From: Nemania diffusa
Lineage: Eukaryota; Ascomycota; Sordariomycetes; Xylariales; Xylariaceae
Direction: 5' to 3'
NCBI GenBank assembly: GCA_038501195.1
Contig: JBBPUQ010000010.1
Coordinates: 947,501 to 1,011,500 of the forward strand
DNA: 64,000 nucleotides
Part shown: positions 35,582 through 47,610 of the stretch, piece after piece
Numbering within the stretch: the first letter of the stretch is position 1
Layout: each line of letters starts with the position of its first letter
Notes under the pieces: model-generated
Told to the model about the DNA's origin: nothing
What the model saw: only the letters and a program-made list of their open reading frames with translations
Databases searched by the model: none
Position numbers and translations under genes: made by a program

Positions 35582-36632
35582 TGAGGTGTGGACTCAGGGC
35601 TGGCGGGACCAGCCGGCAGCTTGATAGTGACGGTAGAGTGAGGGGCTAAAGCGAACGACTTGGTGTCCACATGAATAGGAAATAGATCACGAAAGTTTAC
35701 AATGATGAAGAGGAAGATAGAAAGAAATAGAAAAAGAAAGCATGAAAATACACCAGATTCATATCGCCATCCTAGTCATCCTGCCGGAAACAGAGAGGCA
35801 GGGCATGGCAAGTAGAGGCATACTTTAATTTCTGCCATGGCGTGGAATGGGCCTGTGGCGAGGGGAGGCTGGGATTGCTGATGGGAGAGACTTCACTTAA
35901 ATTCTCACGAGAGGTGTCTGCGCCGTAGTTAAGCTCAGCTGTACAGCGCTTAGTAGCGGGTATGATTAGCCTGAGAACTCTACTTTTGAGTGTTGTCAAT
36001 TAAATGAAAAGAACCTTCTTAACGCGTCATACATGCTTGAAAGGTTGCTCCGTGATCTTTACTGCAGTAGGTACCTGTCGGGATGATTAGCACCGGGGGA
36101 TGCATTTGCATTCCAGTCTGAGGCGGTGGTGGGTGGCAAACAGCTAAAATGTAGTAGTAGCTTAATGGTATGTCTCAACCTCTTGTCATGTTTCATACCC
36201 AGGAATCAATATGGTTAGGTACCTAGTTTTGGCTACAACATAGCTCATCTAAATGTATCGTCAAATAGCCACGTCACAATTCGGCTATAGCTCTAGATAA
36301 ATGGGGGTGTTCACACACATCTGCGCATGAGGCTTTTGACGAACAAACATTTCGACGCCCCTAAAAGAACAATTAGCTGGCACAATAGGTTCTTTTATAT
36401 TGTAGATTGCACGGGTTTCGCTGCCCAAATAGCAGAACCCGAGGAATCTTGGGGAGCGAAGTATCCAAACCATCAACCCCAACGCCTGCTTGCTAATGTT
36501 ATCTTATCCAATGCCTGATCTATCTAATGTCTATTTGTACATCCTGCTTCCGTGGCCTTGTCAAAAACGGGAATTGACGAGCGCAAATGCATATACATTG
36601 GAATGGGGTTTATAAAAACCCTTGCAGATTAC
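35582..36632. other. Intergenic
   Basis: No gene recognised; holds the promoter of the four-helix membrane gene and the 3' flank of the 810-aa gene. Confidence 0.4.
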
Positions 36633-39065
36633 TTATCGAAGCATGTACGACAAGTCTGGTAAACTCTGAAGGATATTTTGTACAATAATGTCATCTTGGC
36701 TTTCGCTCTTCGGCCAATTGGCTGAGGTAGGCGCTCCTGGGATTCCCTCTAGGGGTATATTTGTAGGTGAAGCTTTGTTGACAGCTGCTTGGCTAGCTGT
36801 CATACTCCCAATAGGAGTTTCACCTCTGATTACCGATCTCTTGCTTGGCGCCTGCAGAGAGTCTTGGTTTGCTGGTGGCGTGTTTGTCTTGAGGTCTGTG
36901 AATCCTTCTATTTGAGATATGTATTGGGTTGGCCGATTAGGTGGTTGTGTTATCTTATCAAGTACCGAAATATCTGGAAACAGCAACGGATTCGACGGCG
37001 TCAGTTGCGTGGCTTGTGCTTCGGGTAGTTTTACGCCGGCATATTGGTTAACGGTAAATGTCGATGGCGAAAATTGAGACGCTGGCCTACGGTTCTCAGT
37101 GGGTGACGTAGGAATAGGCGGAGCGAAAATGCTTGGCTCGGTATGCCCTTGAGCGACGCGTGGAGAAGAAATCATTTCGCCCCAATCATCATCATCTTCT
37201 TCTATGGATGTAGTTTGGACAGATTCAAGATGAGGTTTTTGCTTTTGACTAGTCCCAGAGGAAATCGCTGGCGGCGGATCGTTTTTAGCTTCAGAATTCC
37301 AGCCGAAACTGGGAACCGGCATAATCGCCTGGCTAGCTGATTGAAGTTCTGCAGAAAGTGAAATTCCGGTTGAGTTCCTGTATGGGCGCTCAACCGTTGA
37401 TACATTTTGTATGAAGGCATTGCTTGCTGGAATGGACGTTGTTCGTGTATGTGTTGTCATTGGTTTCTTACGTTGGAAGACTTCATCCAATCTCACGGGT
37501 GCAGCGTCGGAGTCCCAGTCAAAGAATCCTGTTCGCTTAGTGCCCCCCAACGTAGCTTTTCCGGCATACGAGTCTTGTTCCATCCACCGTCGAACGATTT
37601 TGATCGTGTCGCTATGTAATTGAGATGTAGACCAAGTTACCCTGCGATAATTTTCATCGTCTCCGGAATTGTGTTTGTGCAGAGACCCATAGCGAGACAT
37701 ACGATACCACGCTTTGCGTTCAGAAATCGTCGTGAAACTATCACGAATAGGATGGTCTGGTATCTCGCAGTCCTCCGCTGAGTCGCTCGCGAGAGAATCA
37801 GGTAGCTTAGGGAAAAGTTTATCCACAGAAGCTAGATTCATGTCGAAATTGATATGCCGAAACTTATTAGACATGCCCTGGGACTGAATGGGCACGGCTT
37901 CTATGCTCGTTATGTGGCCTTCCTCTCTTTCATGGCTAGACCTCCAAGGAAACCCATCTTTGAGCTCTACCTTAGGTGTCGTCGAAAGTTCAGAGGGAGA
38001 GGCTTGGTCGGATGACTCCGTGACTCTACCAGCGTTGGCCAATGCATCTTCAAAGTCTCCAAAGCCAGCCTCGTCATCATCGTTGTCGCTTTCGTCGTCT
38101 TCAATTTCCCTCCGCTCCGGCAATTTCTCGTGGCTTGCGCTTCGAGACGTTCCACGCTGGCCAGGAACCGGTGGTTCCTCTGACGCGGCTCTCGCCAGAC
38201 CATCAAATTTGCCTACCAGCTCTTGTACCTTTCCTGAGGTCTTTCGTACCTTGTTCTGCATTCGAGTGCCTCGGTCCTCATCGATGGAGGTAATTGGGGA
38301 ATCTTGGCGCTCCTGCCCATCGTGGCTATCAATTGTGCAGGCTGATGATGGTCTAGACGGAATCTCGTAAACGGCTGAATCTGGTTTTGATATAATATTT
38401 GCGTCTTCATCGGCTAAGGGGCGATGAGTCCCTGGATGGCCGTTTTCGCTGGTTGGTATAGCCCCCTCTAAAGCAAATACTTTCTCAACCGGAGGTTCCT
38501 CAGTATTCTTGTCCTCTAATCGAGTTCTTGACGCTGGTTGAGATGATTGAGAAGCTTCTTCCACTTCTCCAGTCTCGATTGTGGGAGCGTTGCTGCTAGG
38601 TACACTGAGGAGATTCGGTATTTCAATATCGGACCTATTCGTCAAGGAAAATTCGGTGGCCCACGGGTCTGGCGAATGATGTCGCAGTATGGAGGGCGTT
38701 CGCGATCGGGGGTTTGCGATCAAGACCGGGGATGCCGCAGCATTCCCGGGCCAGGCCAGAGTTTCCTTGCTCGAATTGCTAAGCCTGGGGCTGAGGCGAG
38801 GGGGTTGTATGCCTGAATCCGCCCAGTTGCTCCACTCGTTCTGGCTGTCCGTGCCATCTGCTCGGTCTCCCGATCTCCGGACACCGAAGCCACCGCCGTC
38901 GTCGTCGTGATCGGACCATGGCGACTGAGCTGATAGACCGGCCCCATTGCCGAAGAAGGCTTTGGGGGGCGGGCTTAGAAATATGTTCGCTCGAGACGGT
39001 GGAGGAGGGTCATTATCGGAGGGCGCATCGGTCGACGCCCAAGGCGAGCCCCAAGGATCGTCCAT
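36633..39065 (-). CDS. Large acidic, mostly disordered fungal protein with DPW and GFGDFE motifs, 810 aa
   Basis: A single exon; the ATG at 39065 (MDDPWGSPW) is the best start, since only a TTG precedes it in frame. Most of the protein is Ser/Pro/Asp-rich. Short linear motifs stand out: DPW at residue 3 and in SPDPWATEF, GFGDFEDA near residue 333, and DDDDWGEM near 625. A conserved block at about 448-525 (RKAWYRMSRYGSLHKHN, then VTWSTSQLHSDTIKIVRRWM) is the only region likely to fold. DPW and acidic-Phe motifs are known ligands of clathrin-adaptor ear domains, so an endocytic or trafficking accessory role is a reasonable inference. I see no glycoside-hydrolase catalytic motif. Divergent from CFD1, about 800 bp apart. 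Confidence 0.8.
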   Translation of the reverse strand: MDDPWGSPWASTDAPSDNDPPPPSRANIFLSPPPKAFFGNGAGLSAQSPWSDHDDDGGGFGVRRSGDRADGTDSQNEWSNWADSGIQPPRLSPRLSNSSKETLAWPGNAAASPVLIANPRSRTPSILRHHSPDPWATEFSLTNRSDIEIPNLLSVPSSNAPTIETGEVEEASQSSQPASRTRLEDKNTEEPPVEKVFALEGAIPTSENGHPGTHRPLADEDANIISKPDSAVYEIPSRPSSACTIDSHDGQERQDSPITSIDEDRGTRMQNKVRKTSGKVQELVGKFDGLARAASEEPPVPGQRGTSRSASHEKLPERREIEDDESDNDDDEAGFGDFEDALANAGRVTESSDQASPSELSTTPKVELKDGFPWRSSHEREEGHITSIEAVPIQSQGMSNKFRHINFDMNLASVDKLFPKLPDSLASDSAEDCEIPDHPIRDSFTTISERKAWYRMSRYGSLHKHNSGDDENYRRVTWSTSQLHSDTIKIVRRWMEQDSYAGKATLGGTKRTGFFDWDSDAAPVRLDEVFQRKKPMTTHTRTTSIPASNAFIQNVSTVERPYRNSTGISLSAELQSASQAIMPVPSFGWNSEAKNDPPPAISSGTSQKQKPHLESVQTTSIEEDDDDWGEMISSPRVAQGHTEPSIFAPPIPTSPTENRRPASQFSPSTFTVNQYAGVKLPEAQATQLTPSNPLLFPDISVLDKITQPPNRPTQYISQIEGFTDLKTNTPPANQDSLQAPSKRSVIRGETPIGSMTASQAAVNKASPTNIPLEGIPGAPTSANWPKSESQDDIIVQNILQSLPDLSYMLR

Positions 39066-39861
39066 GTCTCCCCCCAATGACTGTCATCATTGAACACGAC
39101 AGCCCGAGGCCCCCGGAATGTGCGGCGCGATCGGGATGCTATATCAACAAATGTGCAGTCAACGGGGATTGCATCATTAGAATGAGGCTACTGGTAGAGA
39201 AGATAAGTTGGAAACTCTAGAACACTAGGCTGCTTGGTTTGTGTTCAAATTGCGGTCAATTGAACAAGGTCGATTAATGTTGGCCGGAGCGTCCAGGGGC
39301 AAGTCTGTCCTATCTGTTGATTTCGTTTGAAGCAATGCGACCATCAACAAGGATGCTTGGCAAAGAAGCGGCGCGCTACGGAAAACGTGTAAAGGAGTAT
39401 TAGTACATAGTACCTGAGTGTGTGGACAATGCGCACTGTCATGACAATGAGATTTGACTGGTTAGATTGTACAGTGTCCAATAATAATTCCAGCTGCTCC
39501 AGTGTATCTATACAAGGAGACCCATACTTTGCGCTAAGCGCACTACAGTACAGTGTACCTACTACAGGGCCATAAGTATACAATAACGTCATACCTAATG
39601 TACGTAGTAGGTTACCGGCGCATAAGGTACCTAATGGGCGATGGTACCTACTGTCTGGAGGGGCCAAAGTGTTAGTGGTTGAGGCGTCGATTTTCTGCTG
39701 ATAAATGCGCCTCCGATTCAGGCAAACCCAACTCACGTTGCTGAAAGTAGAAAAGACAAAAAGGATACTGTCCGTCGTCGAATACGACTCTTTCTATTTC
39801 CCTTGTTTCTTCGATTTCGAAACTCGTATCATCGTTATACAAATAATTAACTATCAGCAAC
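39066..39861. promoter_or_regulatory. Divergent intergenic region between the 810-aa gene and CFD1
   Basis: About 800 bp shared by two divergently transcribed genes. It includes repeated GTACCTA/TAGGTACC words (39,560-39,650). No further gene. Confidence 0.45.
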
Positions 39862-40853
39862 ATGTCTCTTGCAAGGATAAAACATATCGTTTTGGTACGT
39901 CACCTTCGATCTATAAATTAGCCCTAACGTGGTATGGCATGGCATGGCATCTCATATGTATCGTCTAGGTTCTATCAGGAAAGGGAGGCGTTGGTAAATC
40001 CTCGATCACTACCCAGCTAGCCCTTTCTCTGTCGCTTTCCGGCCACTCCGTCGGTGTTCTCGATGTTGATCTCACGGGACCTTCGATGCCTCGCATGCTC
40101 AATATCGAAGATGCGAAAGTAACACAAGCCCCCGGGGGTTGGCTCCCAGTGCTTGTTCACGCTGCAGATCCAGAAAAGGGTGTAGGCGAACTACGCTGCA
40201 TGAGTCTAGGCTTCCTGCTACGTGGAAGGGGAGATGCCGTTGTTTGGCGAGGACCCAAAAAGACTGCCATGATCCGACAGTTCCTCTCAGATGTCCTGTG
40301 GGGCGAAATGGATTATCTCCTCATTGACACGCCACCGGGGACGTCGGATGAGCATATATCCCTTGCGGAAACACTGTTGAAAGAGGCGCGACCGGGCCAG
40401 GTCGCCGGCGCGGTCGTGGTCACGACTCCTCAAGCTGTAGCCACTGCAGATGTCAGAAAAGAGTTGAATTTCTGCGTTAAGACTAATATCACGGTCCTCG
40501 GCATTGTCGAGAACATGGCCGGCTTTGTGTGCCCGAACTGCGCCGAGTGCACGGATATTTTCGGCAAAGGAGGCGGACAGGTGATGGCGAACGACTTTAA
40601 AGTGCAGTTTCTTGGCAGAGTTCCCATCGATCCACAGTTTGTCATGTTGATTGAGACTGGGCGGAAGCCAGAATATCCACAGGGCACAATCATCAACGGG
40701 GAGGACTTTTCCAAGAGCCTGCAGAATGGTAACGATAGCTCCACCGGTGAAGTGCTCAAGGAAGCGACCTTGTTAGCGGAGAAATATCGAGGCTGCTCGC
40801 TTGAGCCTGTCTTTCGAAAGATAACGCAAGATATCGTGACCACTGTTGGATGA
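39862..40853 (+). CDS. CFD1: Cytosolic Fe-S cluster assembly ATPase Cfd1 (NUBP2-type), 305 aa
   Basis: Exon 1 is only 33 nt (39862-39894); a 74-nt intron leads to exon 2 at 39969-40853. The join creates the deviant P-loop [10 protein letters not shown] at residues 14-23. Other Mrp/Nbp35 ATPase motifs are [20 protein letters not shown] and [17 protein letters not shown]. The bridging cluster motif is CPNCAEC (Cys 199, 202, 205). The N-terminal four-Cys ferredoxin-like motif of Nbp35 is missing, which points to Cfd1. Cfd1 and Nbp35 form the scaffold that builds 4Fe-4S clusters for cytosolic and nuclear proteins. It is essential in yeast. Length agrees with the family. Confidence 0.95.
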
Positions 40854-43303
40854 TTGCCAACGTCATTGAATCAGCCTAATCGCTTATCAAAGAGCCGATG
40901 CGACATAAGACTAGCAGAGCCGAAATTCCCTGGAGACAGAGCCCAAGCGGAGCACAGATTGAGCGAACTGCATCCTGAAGGGAGGCAATGTAATGCAGCC
41001 AGACGCATGTTCCCTTGAGTCCATCAAACACTGCAGAGTGGTCAGATTTTGATATGAGACATGACAATGAGCATTTGGATACGAACAATTTACCACGTAC
41101 AGTCAGAACGACAATCAATCCCAAGGACACCACCTCCTTGCACCCAGCTGCTGTGGACGTTGTTTGCTTGTTTCATTGCCATACCATTCATTCCCCAGAC
41201 CTCCTGATATCGGCTAGGGCCCGATGGGGCAAGCGGCGCTGTTTTCCAGCAGAAAGATTGGGCAATGGCTATCATCATCATCTGCGGTCGCATTGGCGGT
41301 AAGCTCGATGTACCTACGCAGCAGTAGGACGGATCAGATGCGAGATAGGGGGTGTCACGTAGGCGCAGGAGGTACGACGCGGTACTGTACTTGCCTACTG
41401 TTACTGTACGATTCTGTACCTTCTGTACTGCCTCTCCGACTCGGACCGTGCCTACTGTACCTACTGGGCAAATAATACCTAGGTGCTGCATTCGCCAATT
41501 AGATGATCCGAGTGCCTTTTCGGCCCTACTTTTGGGCATTCATCTGATACTCGCAATGCGACGCTGAACCTGCTCAGCTCACCCGAAGCCAGCCACCGAC
41601 TACAGTATCGTACAAATTTACCTTCTGTACGTTGACAAGTAATGCCGAACGGCCACAGATACAGATATTGGGTTGGTTTACTGGACTATGGACTATCTGA
41701 GTGCTATGTAAGTACGCATGCATTGATAAGGGAAACTTCTATACCACATGTACCAGTATGTACCCGCTCTGCATCGTCTCATCGACTTTACCACAATTGG
41801 GCTTCCAATTAATATCCAAATTTGAAAATGCATAAAAGGAAAGGTTGTCTGACGTGTGAATATGGAGTACTTTACCACAACACAGTCAAGATACCTCCCA
41901 AGCTAATATAGTAGAGACAGACCGGCTACCTGCACATGACACTTTCTGACCAACGGGAGTTTTGAGGTTACCTTTAGGTATAATATAGTGAGGTATGTCG
42001 GTCGGTATAGCAGAATACCTCCATACCTGAGTCTGCCTGAGGTAGGCGCATAAGCTAAGTCTGCTAGGGCACTGTAAGCGGTCCACTTTTCCCACCCCTC
42101 ACTCTGGCAACCATTATCTACCCAGGTAGGTAAGTACCTCCCTAGGTACAGGTAGGTAAGGTTTCCCAGATAGCGACCTCGGGACTAAACCTGGAACGAG
42201 TGACCTCACACCCAACTTTTTTTTTTTGATGCTCCCCCTCAAAAGAGCGGTCTCATTGCCACCACTTCCCTCACAACTAAGAAATAGTCTAGGGAGGTCA
42301 ACGCTAATCGGATCCACCATTGGCCTTAACAACATCACTTTTGTCCGATACTAGACCCAGAAAAAAAAAAACTAACGCTTTCCCACAAGATCTCGCACAA
42401 GACTTCCACGAGTCCGAGTCTATCTCTCCGCCTGCCTGGACCTCCCTTTGACTACCAACCCTCCATCTGGTAGCTGACCGTGAAGAAGGTTTTGTGGTCA
42501 CACGACACAACAACAAGAACAAGACAACCTACAACCCTTTGCTCTAACAATTACACCACGTCGGGGCTTTCTCGACTTCAATGCCATTGTGCACCAAGCA
42601 GAACTCATCACAACCCTGCTAGTTATCCGTAACAAGCAGCACGGTTGAAACCCTCTTTTCCCCGACGCGCGAGTGGTTTTCCATGAACCCCGTCGAACTA
42701 CTACGCTTCCTCTCCAAGCCCGCCAAGTACAGATGCTCCCTCCCCTTTAATTTCTTCTCCAAGTCTGCGAACAGCATTCCACTAACGAACACATCATCGG
42801 TAATAGACCCAGATAACACCTGCTTCCCACAGCGTACCGAGTCCAACAAGTCTGAAGCATAAGCATCATACTCGTCGCTCCCGAGCCCGAGCCCAAACCC
42901 CCCTCACACCCCATTAAACTGCAGATATCCTCGTCTGCTAGGTCCGATACTTTTCCATAGGTATCGGTTTCTGCCAGAACGAGGCCCCCGACTTGATCAC
43001 CATTCCTCGGCCAAAGGACTTCTTACTTCCCCTTCGCGGCCGACCACCCTAACGTCCACTTCGTGAGACGTTTAAACCACCAAATTCTGACATTGTAGCT
43101 GGCTTCCGCCAGCACTCGTCGCTCCCCACCATCCTGTGGGCCTACTCTCTCAAACGAACGCCGCAAAGTTCGTTTGGGCGGCAGTCAGTGCTCCGCAGTC
43201 GCTTTCAGCAGCCTCTCTTTTGTAGGCATATAGCTTGACGTCCACTCGCCCTCGCTAGCAACGCACCCAGTCGCCCGTCGCCCGCTAAGTAGGCTTCACG
43301 GAG
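40854..43303. other. Long intergenic region and SAM-decarboxylase leader
   Basis: No gene recognised over 2.4 kb. It contains GTAC/CTACTGTACC-type repeats at 41,370-41,470, TACCTAGGTA motifs near 42,120-42,160, and T11 and A11 tracts near 42,218 and 42,361. The last about 450 bp upstream of the SAM-decarboxylase ATG contain no ATG and are C-rich, as expected of a long transcribed leader. Confidence 0.5.
43151..43176 (+). promoter_or_regulatory. Hairpin in the probable 5' leader of the SAM-decarboxylase gene
   Basis: A perfect 9-bp stem (CAAACGAAC with GTTCGTTTG) closes an 8-nt loop (GCCGCAAA) about 130 bp before the start codon. Polyamine-biosynthesis mRNAs are often translationally controlled, so a structured leader is plausible; a function is not shown. 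Confidence 0.3.
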
Positions 43304-44955
43304 ATGGTGAACCTCAGTATCCCTACCGACTACACGTTTTCACCGTCCGAGGGCACGCCCCATTTGACGATCAATCATGATGTTGCTGTAGATCTAGACT
43401 CTAGCAATGCCTTTGAAGGTAAGTTCTGGCCTCCCCCGAGTCTCACTATCGGATTCGTAGCTCACTAATTAATTTTCCTGCAGGCCCGGAGAAGTTGCTC
43501 GAGGTTTGGTTCGCCCCCAACCCCGAGAGTCTGCCTCCCAGCGCCAAGCCCAATGGTCTGAAGGCGGTCTCGAGCGAGACCTGGGTTGGCATGCTTGACA
43601 TGGTCAACTGCAAGATTCTGTCGGTTCTTGAAGCCGAACATATGGACGCCTATCTTCTATCAGAATCGAGCATGTTTGTGTTCCCGCACAAGCTCATCTT
43701 GAAGACATGCGGGACTACCACGTTGCTTCTAGGCCTCCGTAGGCTTCTACGCATCGCTGCTGAACACGCAGGCTTGCCCTTTCACAACACCAAGTCTCTG
43801 GGCGACATTAACACTGCTGCGTCACCCTACCGTGTTTTCTATTCCAGGAAGAATTTCCTCTTCCCCGATAAGCAGCGTGGGCCTCATAGGAGCTGGAAAG
43901 AAGAAGTAAAATTTTTGGATGATATGTTCGAGGGTGGCAGTGCCTACATGGTTGGCAAAATGAACGGCGATCACTGGTATTTGTACATCACTTCGCCCGA
44001 TTCCGCCGCCAGTCCGCCTCGAACGCCCGATGAGATCAAAAAAATGGCATGCCAACCCGGCTCGTCCAAAATACCTACCAACACAGCCTCCATCTTTCAA
44101 GGGGGAGTTGGGAGTAACGACGAAACTCTCGAAATTTTGATGACGGATCTCGACCCTGAGAATGCGAAGCAGTTCTATCTGGAGCACGCGAGTGCGGTCG
44201 CGAGCAACAGGTTCTATTTGCAAGCCCAGGAAGCCCGGAAGATAGCGATAGGGAGCCTTGTGGATTTGTCAGAAAGTACTCTCACCATCAAAACCAATAG
44301 TACTGTGGAGAGCGTGTGCGACGATGCTCTAGATGTGTTTGATAATGGTAGCGACTCTGACCTGCATAGCTCCTATACCCCTGTATCAGAGCAAGTCGAC
44401 ATGGAATGCATGACAACTGAGGGTCATGCTCTCGGAACAGTAGTCTCGGACGCTTGTGGTCTTTCAGAGGTGTATCCCACTTCCAAATACCCGGACGCGC
44501 GAGTGGACGCCTATCTCTTTTCCCCTTGCGGATTTTCCGCCAATGGCATTATTCCCGCTCCTCATAAGCAAGACGGCACGGATTCCTCTAAATCGACTCA
44601 CTACTTCACTGTTCATGTCACACCTGAGCCAATTTGTTCATTTGCCTCGTTTGAGACCAATGTTCCCGGTGGCCAGAACGGGCGTGAGACGTCTGAAGTT
44701 ATCGAACACGTTGTGGACATTTTTAAACCCGGTCGTTTCAGTGTCACCCTCTTCGAAGCCAAGCCCACCCTTGAGCATGATGGCGATGCGCTAGCTATGG
44801 GTCTCAGTCGCAACAAGCGAATAGACAAAATTAAGGGCTACCGACGTATGGATCGCATTATCCATGACTTCGATGATTACGAGCTAATCTTCCGATTCTA
44901 CGAACGAGAGGACTGGACCGGTGGTAATAATATCCGAGTTGGGGAGGATATGTAG
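43304..44955 (+). CDS. SPE2: S-adenosylmethionine decarboxylase proenzyme, 528 aa
   Basis: Exons 43304-43418 and 43484-44955 (65-nt intron) give 529 codons. The enzyme makes decarboxylated AdoMet, the aminopropyl donor for spermidine and spermine. The self-cleavage site is in LLSESSMFVFPHK: cleavage between Glu 99 and Ser 100 would yield the beta chain and a pyruvoyl-capped alpha chain. The conserved KTCGTTT motif has the catalytic Cys near 114. FEGPEKLLEVWF at residues 37-48 is the usual N-terminal glutamate-bearing motif. It is longer than the yeast enzyme because of acidic insertions, as in other filamentous fungi. The 5' leader is long and lacks upstream ATGs in the last 400 bp. Confidence 0.95.
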
Positions 44956-45909
44956 GGCAACTTTTTCAATCGTTCATAATTCAAACCCAACCTATCGTCT
45001 TTCGTTATATCACAACATTTCAATGCCCAAATACAGGGGGTCGTGAAGCATATCTCAACACAGGAAATCAAGGAGATTGGACTATGCTGTCTTACGCCAC
45101 ACAACTCACTTTCGATAGCACACATTCACTCGTTAATTATTACAATGTCACACTAGTGGGCACCTGCTAAACGTGACTACCCCTGAGCAGTTGAACATCG
45201 CCTCATCATGTGTCTTGAAGGCTCCCGGTGTCACGATGTCTTGGTAGCCATGGGTCTCCCTCCCTAGGTATACCACAAAAATACTAGGATCGGGCCTCAA
45301 AGAATCAATCCCATGTACGCATCCTTCATTGCACTTGAGCATCGGGCTCGCGGCTTTAAGACTTTTCAATAGTAACAACACATTCATTTTGGATATCTTG
45401 ATATTTTAACATAAATAGCGAGCAAGTGAATCAAGCCAGCTTATCTTTTATACTCATCTACCATTCAGAACATTAAGTAAAAGAAAGCCCGAATAACAGC
45501 CACCTATTTCCGATCTTCGTGATGCGAATAATGTGAATAGCCTATAAATTGTCGGATTTGCTGCGTAACCTTTCTCGGCGTTGCGCCGGCCAACAAATGA
45601 ATTGGTCACAGGTATTCAGTGTAGTTGAGACAATATCCTGCGATCGTGAGATGTCGACCCTCCCAAGCAGAGGAGCACATACAGGACGGGCCGCTTGTCC
45701 ATAGACGAGGAGAATGAGCGACCCCGTGAGCGTGCCCTTTGCTCTTCTTTGTCCTCAATCATCGTAGTCAATATATATTCACCCCCGTTGACCGGTCTCT
45801 CTCGACTTACTCTCGGCTCCCTCTACTTGTTACCCTCATTCCTCCTCCACTTCAAAGGGCATCTATTCTCTTTATATCATTCTTACCTAACGTTACTAGA
45901 CGCGAGGCT
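44956..45909. other. Intergenic
   Basis: 3' flank of SPE2 and promoter of the small secreted protein gene. A 79-codon minus-strand frame at 45148-45387 is not supported. CT-rich leader at 45,730-45,900. Confidence 0.4.
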
Positions 45910-46774
45910 ATGAACCTAAGAGTCTATATCTTGGGGCTCGCTGGGGCAGCAGCGGCTGGATTCACTCTAGTCTTTGCCGCCGTCGTCCAGCCCAGACAAG
46001 AAAACGAAAACACGATGGATCTCTATCTATGCTCGAACCCGAACTTCAACCATGACTGCGCGGGCTGCGCCTGCGAGCGGTTGGCGAACCTGACGACCTC
46101 GGGCGGGTACGGGGGGCCTCCTTGCTGTATGCCACTCCCATTCCACCACATCGCATTACATCCCTCTCAGCCCTCTGCTCCCTCTTTTCGTTCTAATTCT
46201 AGAACTTCATGATTTTCCCTCCACGCACGATATGGTCTTGTCCGAGATCTCGCACAGAATTGACTTTGCTGACAACTGAGGATCATGCCGTGATAGATCC
46301 TCTTCCTGAGGACCTCCGCGTCGGTAACCCCCAGGGCGTATCGTCCGCGCGCTCTTACTCGAAGTGGAACTGCACGTTGTTCGCGTACGTTGTCTACTCT
46401 CATCTTTCTCCCCTCTCCCCTTCTCCTATTTCTCATATAACCCCTGTCGCCTTTCTATCCCATCCATCAGTCCCTTTCCCTTAGTAGACCAAACATAGAT
46501 AGGAATCAGGCAGCAATGCCACATACGATCCTCAGATTTGAGCAACCCAACTCTGAAGTTCTCTGCTTGCAGCCCCTTTCCGTACTATCCCATACATTTT
46601 CCCTTTCAATCGGGAGAGGGCGGAGCTAACACGTTTTTTTGCGACAGTAACGCGGACTGCAACGGCACCTTGCCAGACAGCAGCCTCAACATCCCACCTG
46701 GCCCGCCTGGTCTGCGCTCGTTGGGCGCCTTCGATGATCGCGCTGTGACCTATCAATGCTATTCCATTCCGTAA
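45910..46774 (+). CDS. Small secreted eight-cysteine protein, 143 aa
   Basis: Exons 45910-46126, 46297-46384 and 46648-46774 give 144 codons in phase; introns are 170 and 263 nt, long for this window. Residues 1-25 form a signal peptide (YILGLAGAAAAGFTLVFAA). The mature part has eight Cys: four in CSNPNFNHDCAGCAC, then PPC, WNC, ADC and YQC, so four disulfides are possible. Length, secretion signal and Cys content fit the small secreted proteins often listed as effector candidates; this class call rests on composition, not homology. The first acceptor (GTGATAG at 46296) was chosen because nearer AG sites create stop codons. Confidence 0.7.
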
Positions 46775-47610
46775 GCGGGACGAGGAAGCGGTCCGGCACT
46801 GGGGCTGTTCGGAAATGTGGCGTGGACGTGGTATGCTCCGCTGTTGGTGTTAGAACGATTTAGATTCCTATGTTAGAGGCAATGGCTGCGAAGCTGAGAG
46901 TTTGAGTTTAAGGTTAGGAGTGTTGTGTTTGCAAGTAGATGGTTGCTAGGTAGTTCGTGATAGCGACAAGTGAAATTCTGCGTTCCAGTTCTCTTCTACC
47001 ATTCCCCCCATTCCCCTTTTTTCTATTAGATCGTGACGAGCTGTAGCCTTAACTGGCTGGTGTGAGCTCTCGCTTGTATGAGAGGTAGGACACCGAGGTA
47101 ATGATCTCTAGCCAGGCTGAATAAATCAGATAGAAAGAGATAAAGTACCCTGTTAGAAGACCTTCAATACTGGTACAAGCGACCAGGATAGTACTGCAAA
47201 TTAGGGGATATTTGTAGAAACACGGGGTGCGGTCGAGCAACATCTCCGTCGCCAGCGACATTAATAGTCGTTGGTATTCGCAGATGTCTGCTCGCACTGT
47301 CTTAGCAACATGATAGCTAGGACTTATTCCATATTTGCCTAGTTGGGTAATTAATGACTTAGACTCGACCTCGTACACCCTCTACCAATCAGCGCCTAGC
47401 AGTGTACCAAACCAGTAACTACCTATCTAGGTAGATCTCTATCTACTCATTAGATAATAGGCCAATGCAGGATTGACTGTATGCATAGGCATGTGCTAAG
47501 ACATCCCATCACACACTATCACCCACCTAATCTACCGCCTATCGACCCTCTATCTGTGTAACGGCTGGCCTCTATATAGTCTAACCCCTCCCAAGTTAAT
47601 CAAGAAAAGC
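46775..47610. other. Intergenic
   Basis: 3' flank of the secreted-protein gene and promoter of the Zn2Cys6 gene. A 109-codon hydrophobic minus-strand frame (47049-47378) has no support. Confidence 0.4.

Noticed and set aside
45148..45387. 79-codon minus-strand frame with a hydrophobic start
   Set aside because: It lies in the 3' flank of SPE2, has no clear signal-peptide end and no recognisable feature.
47049..47378. 109-codon hydrophobic minus-strand frame
   Set aside because: No family, no splice context and AT-rich composition; chance is the simpler explanation.
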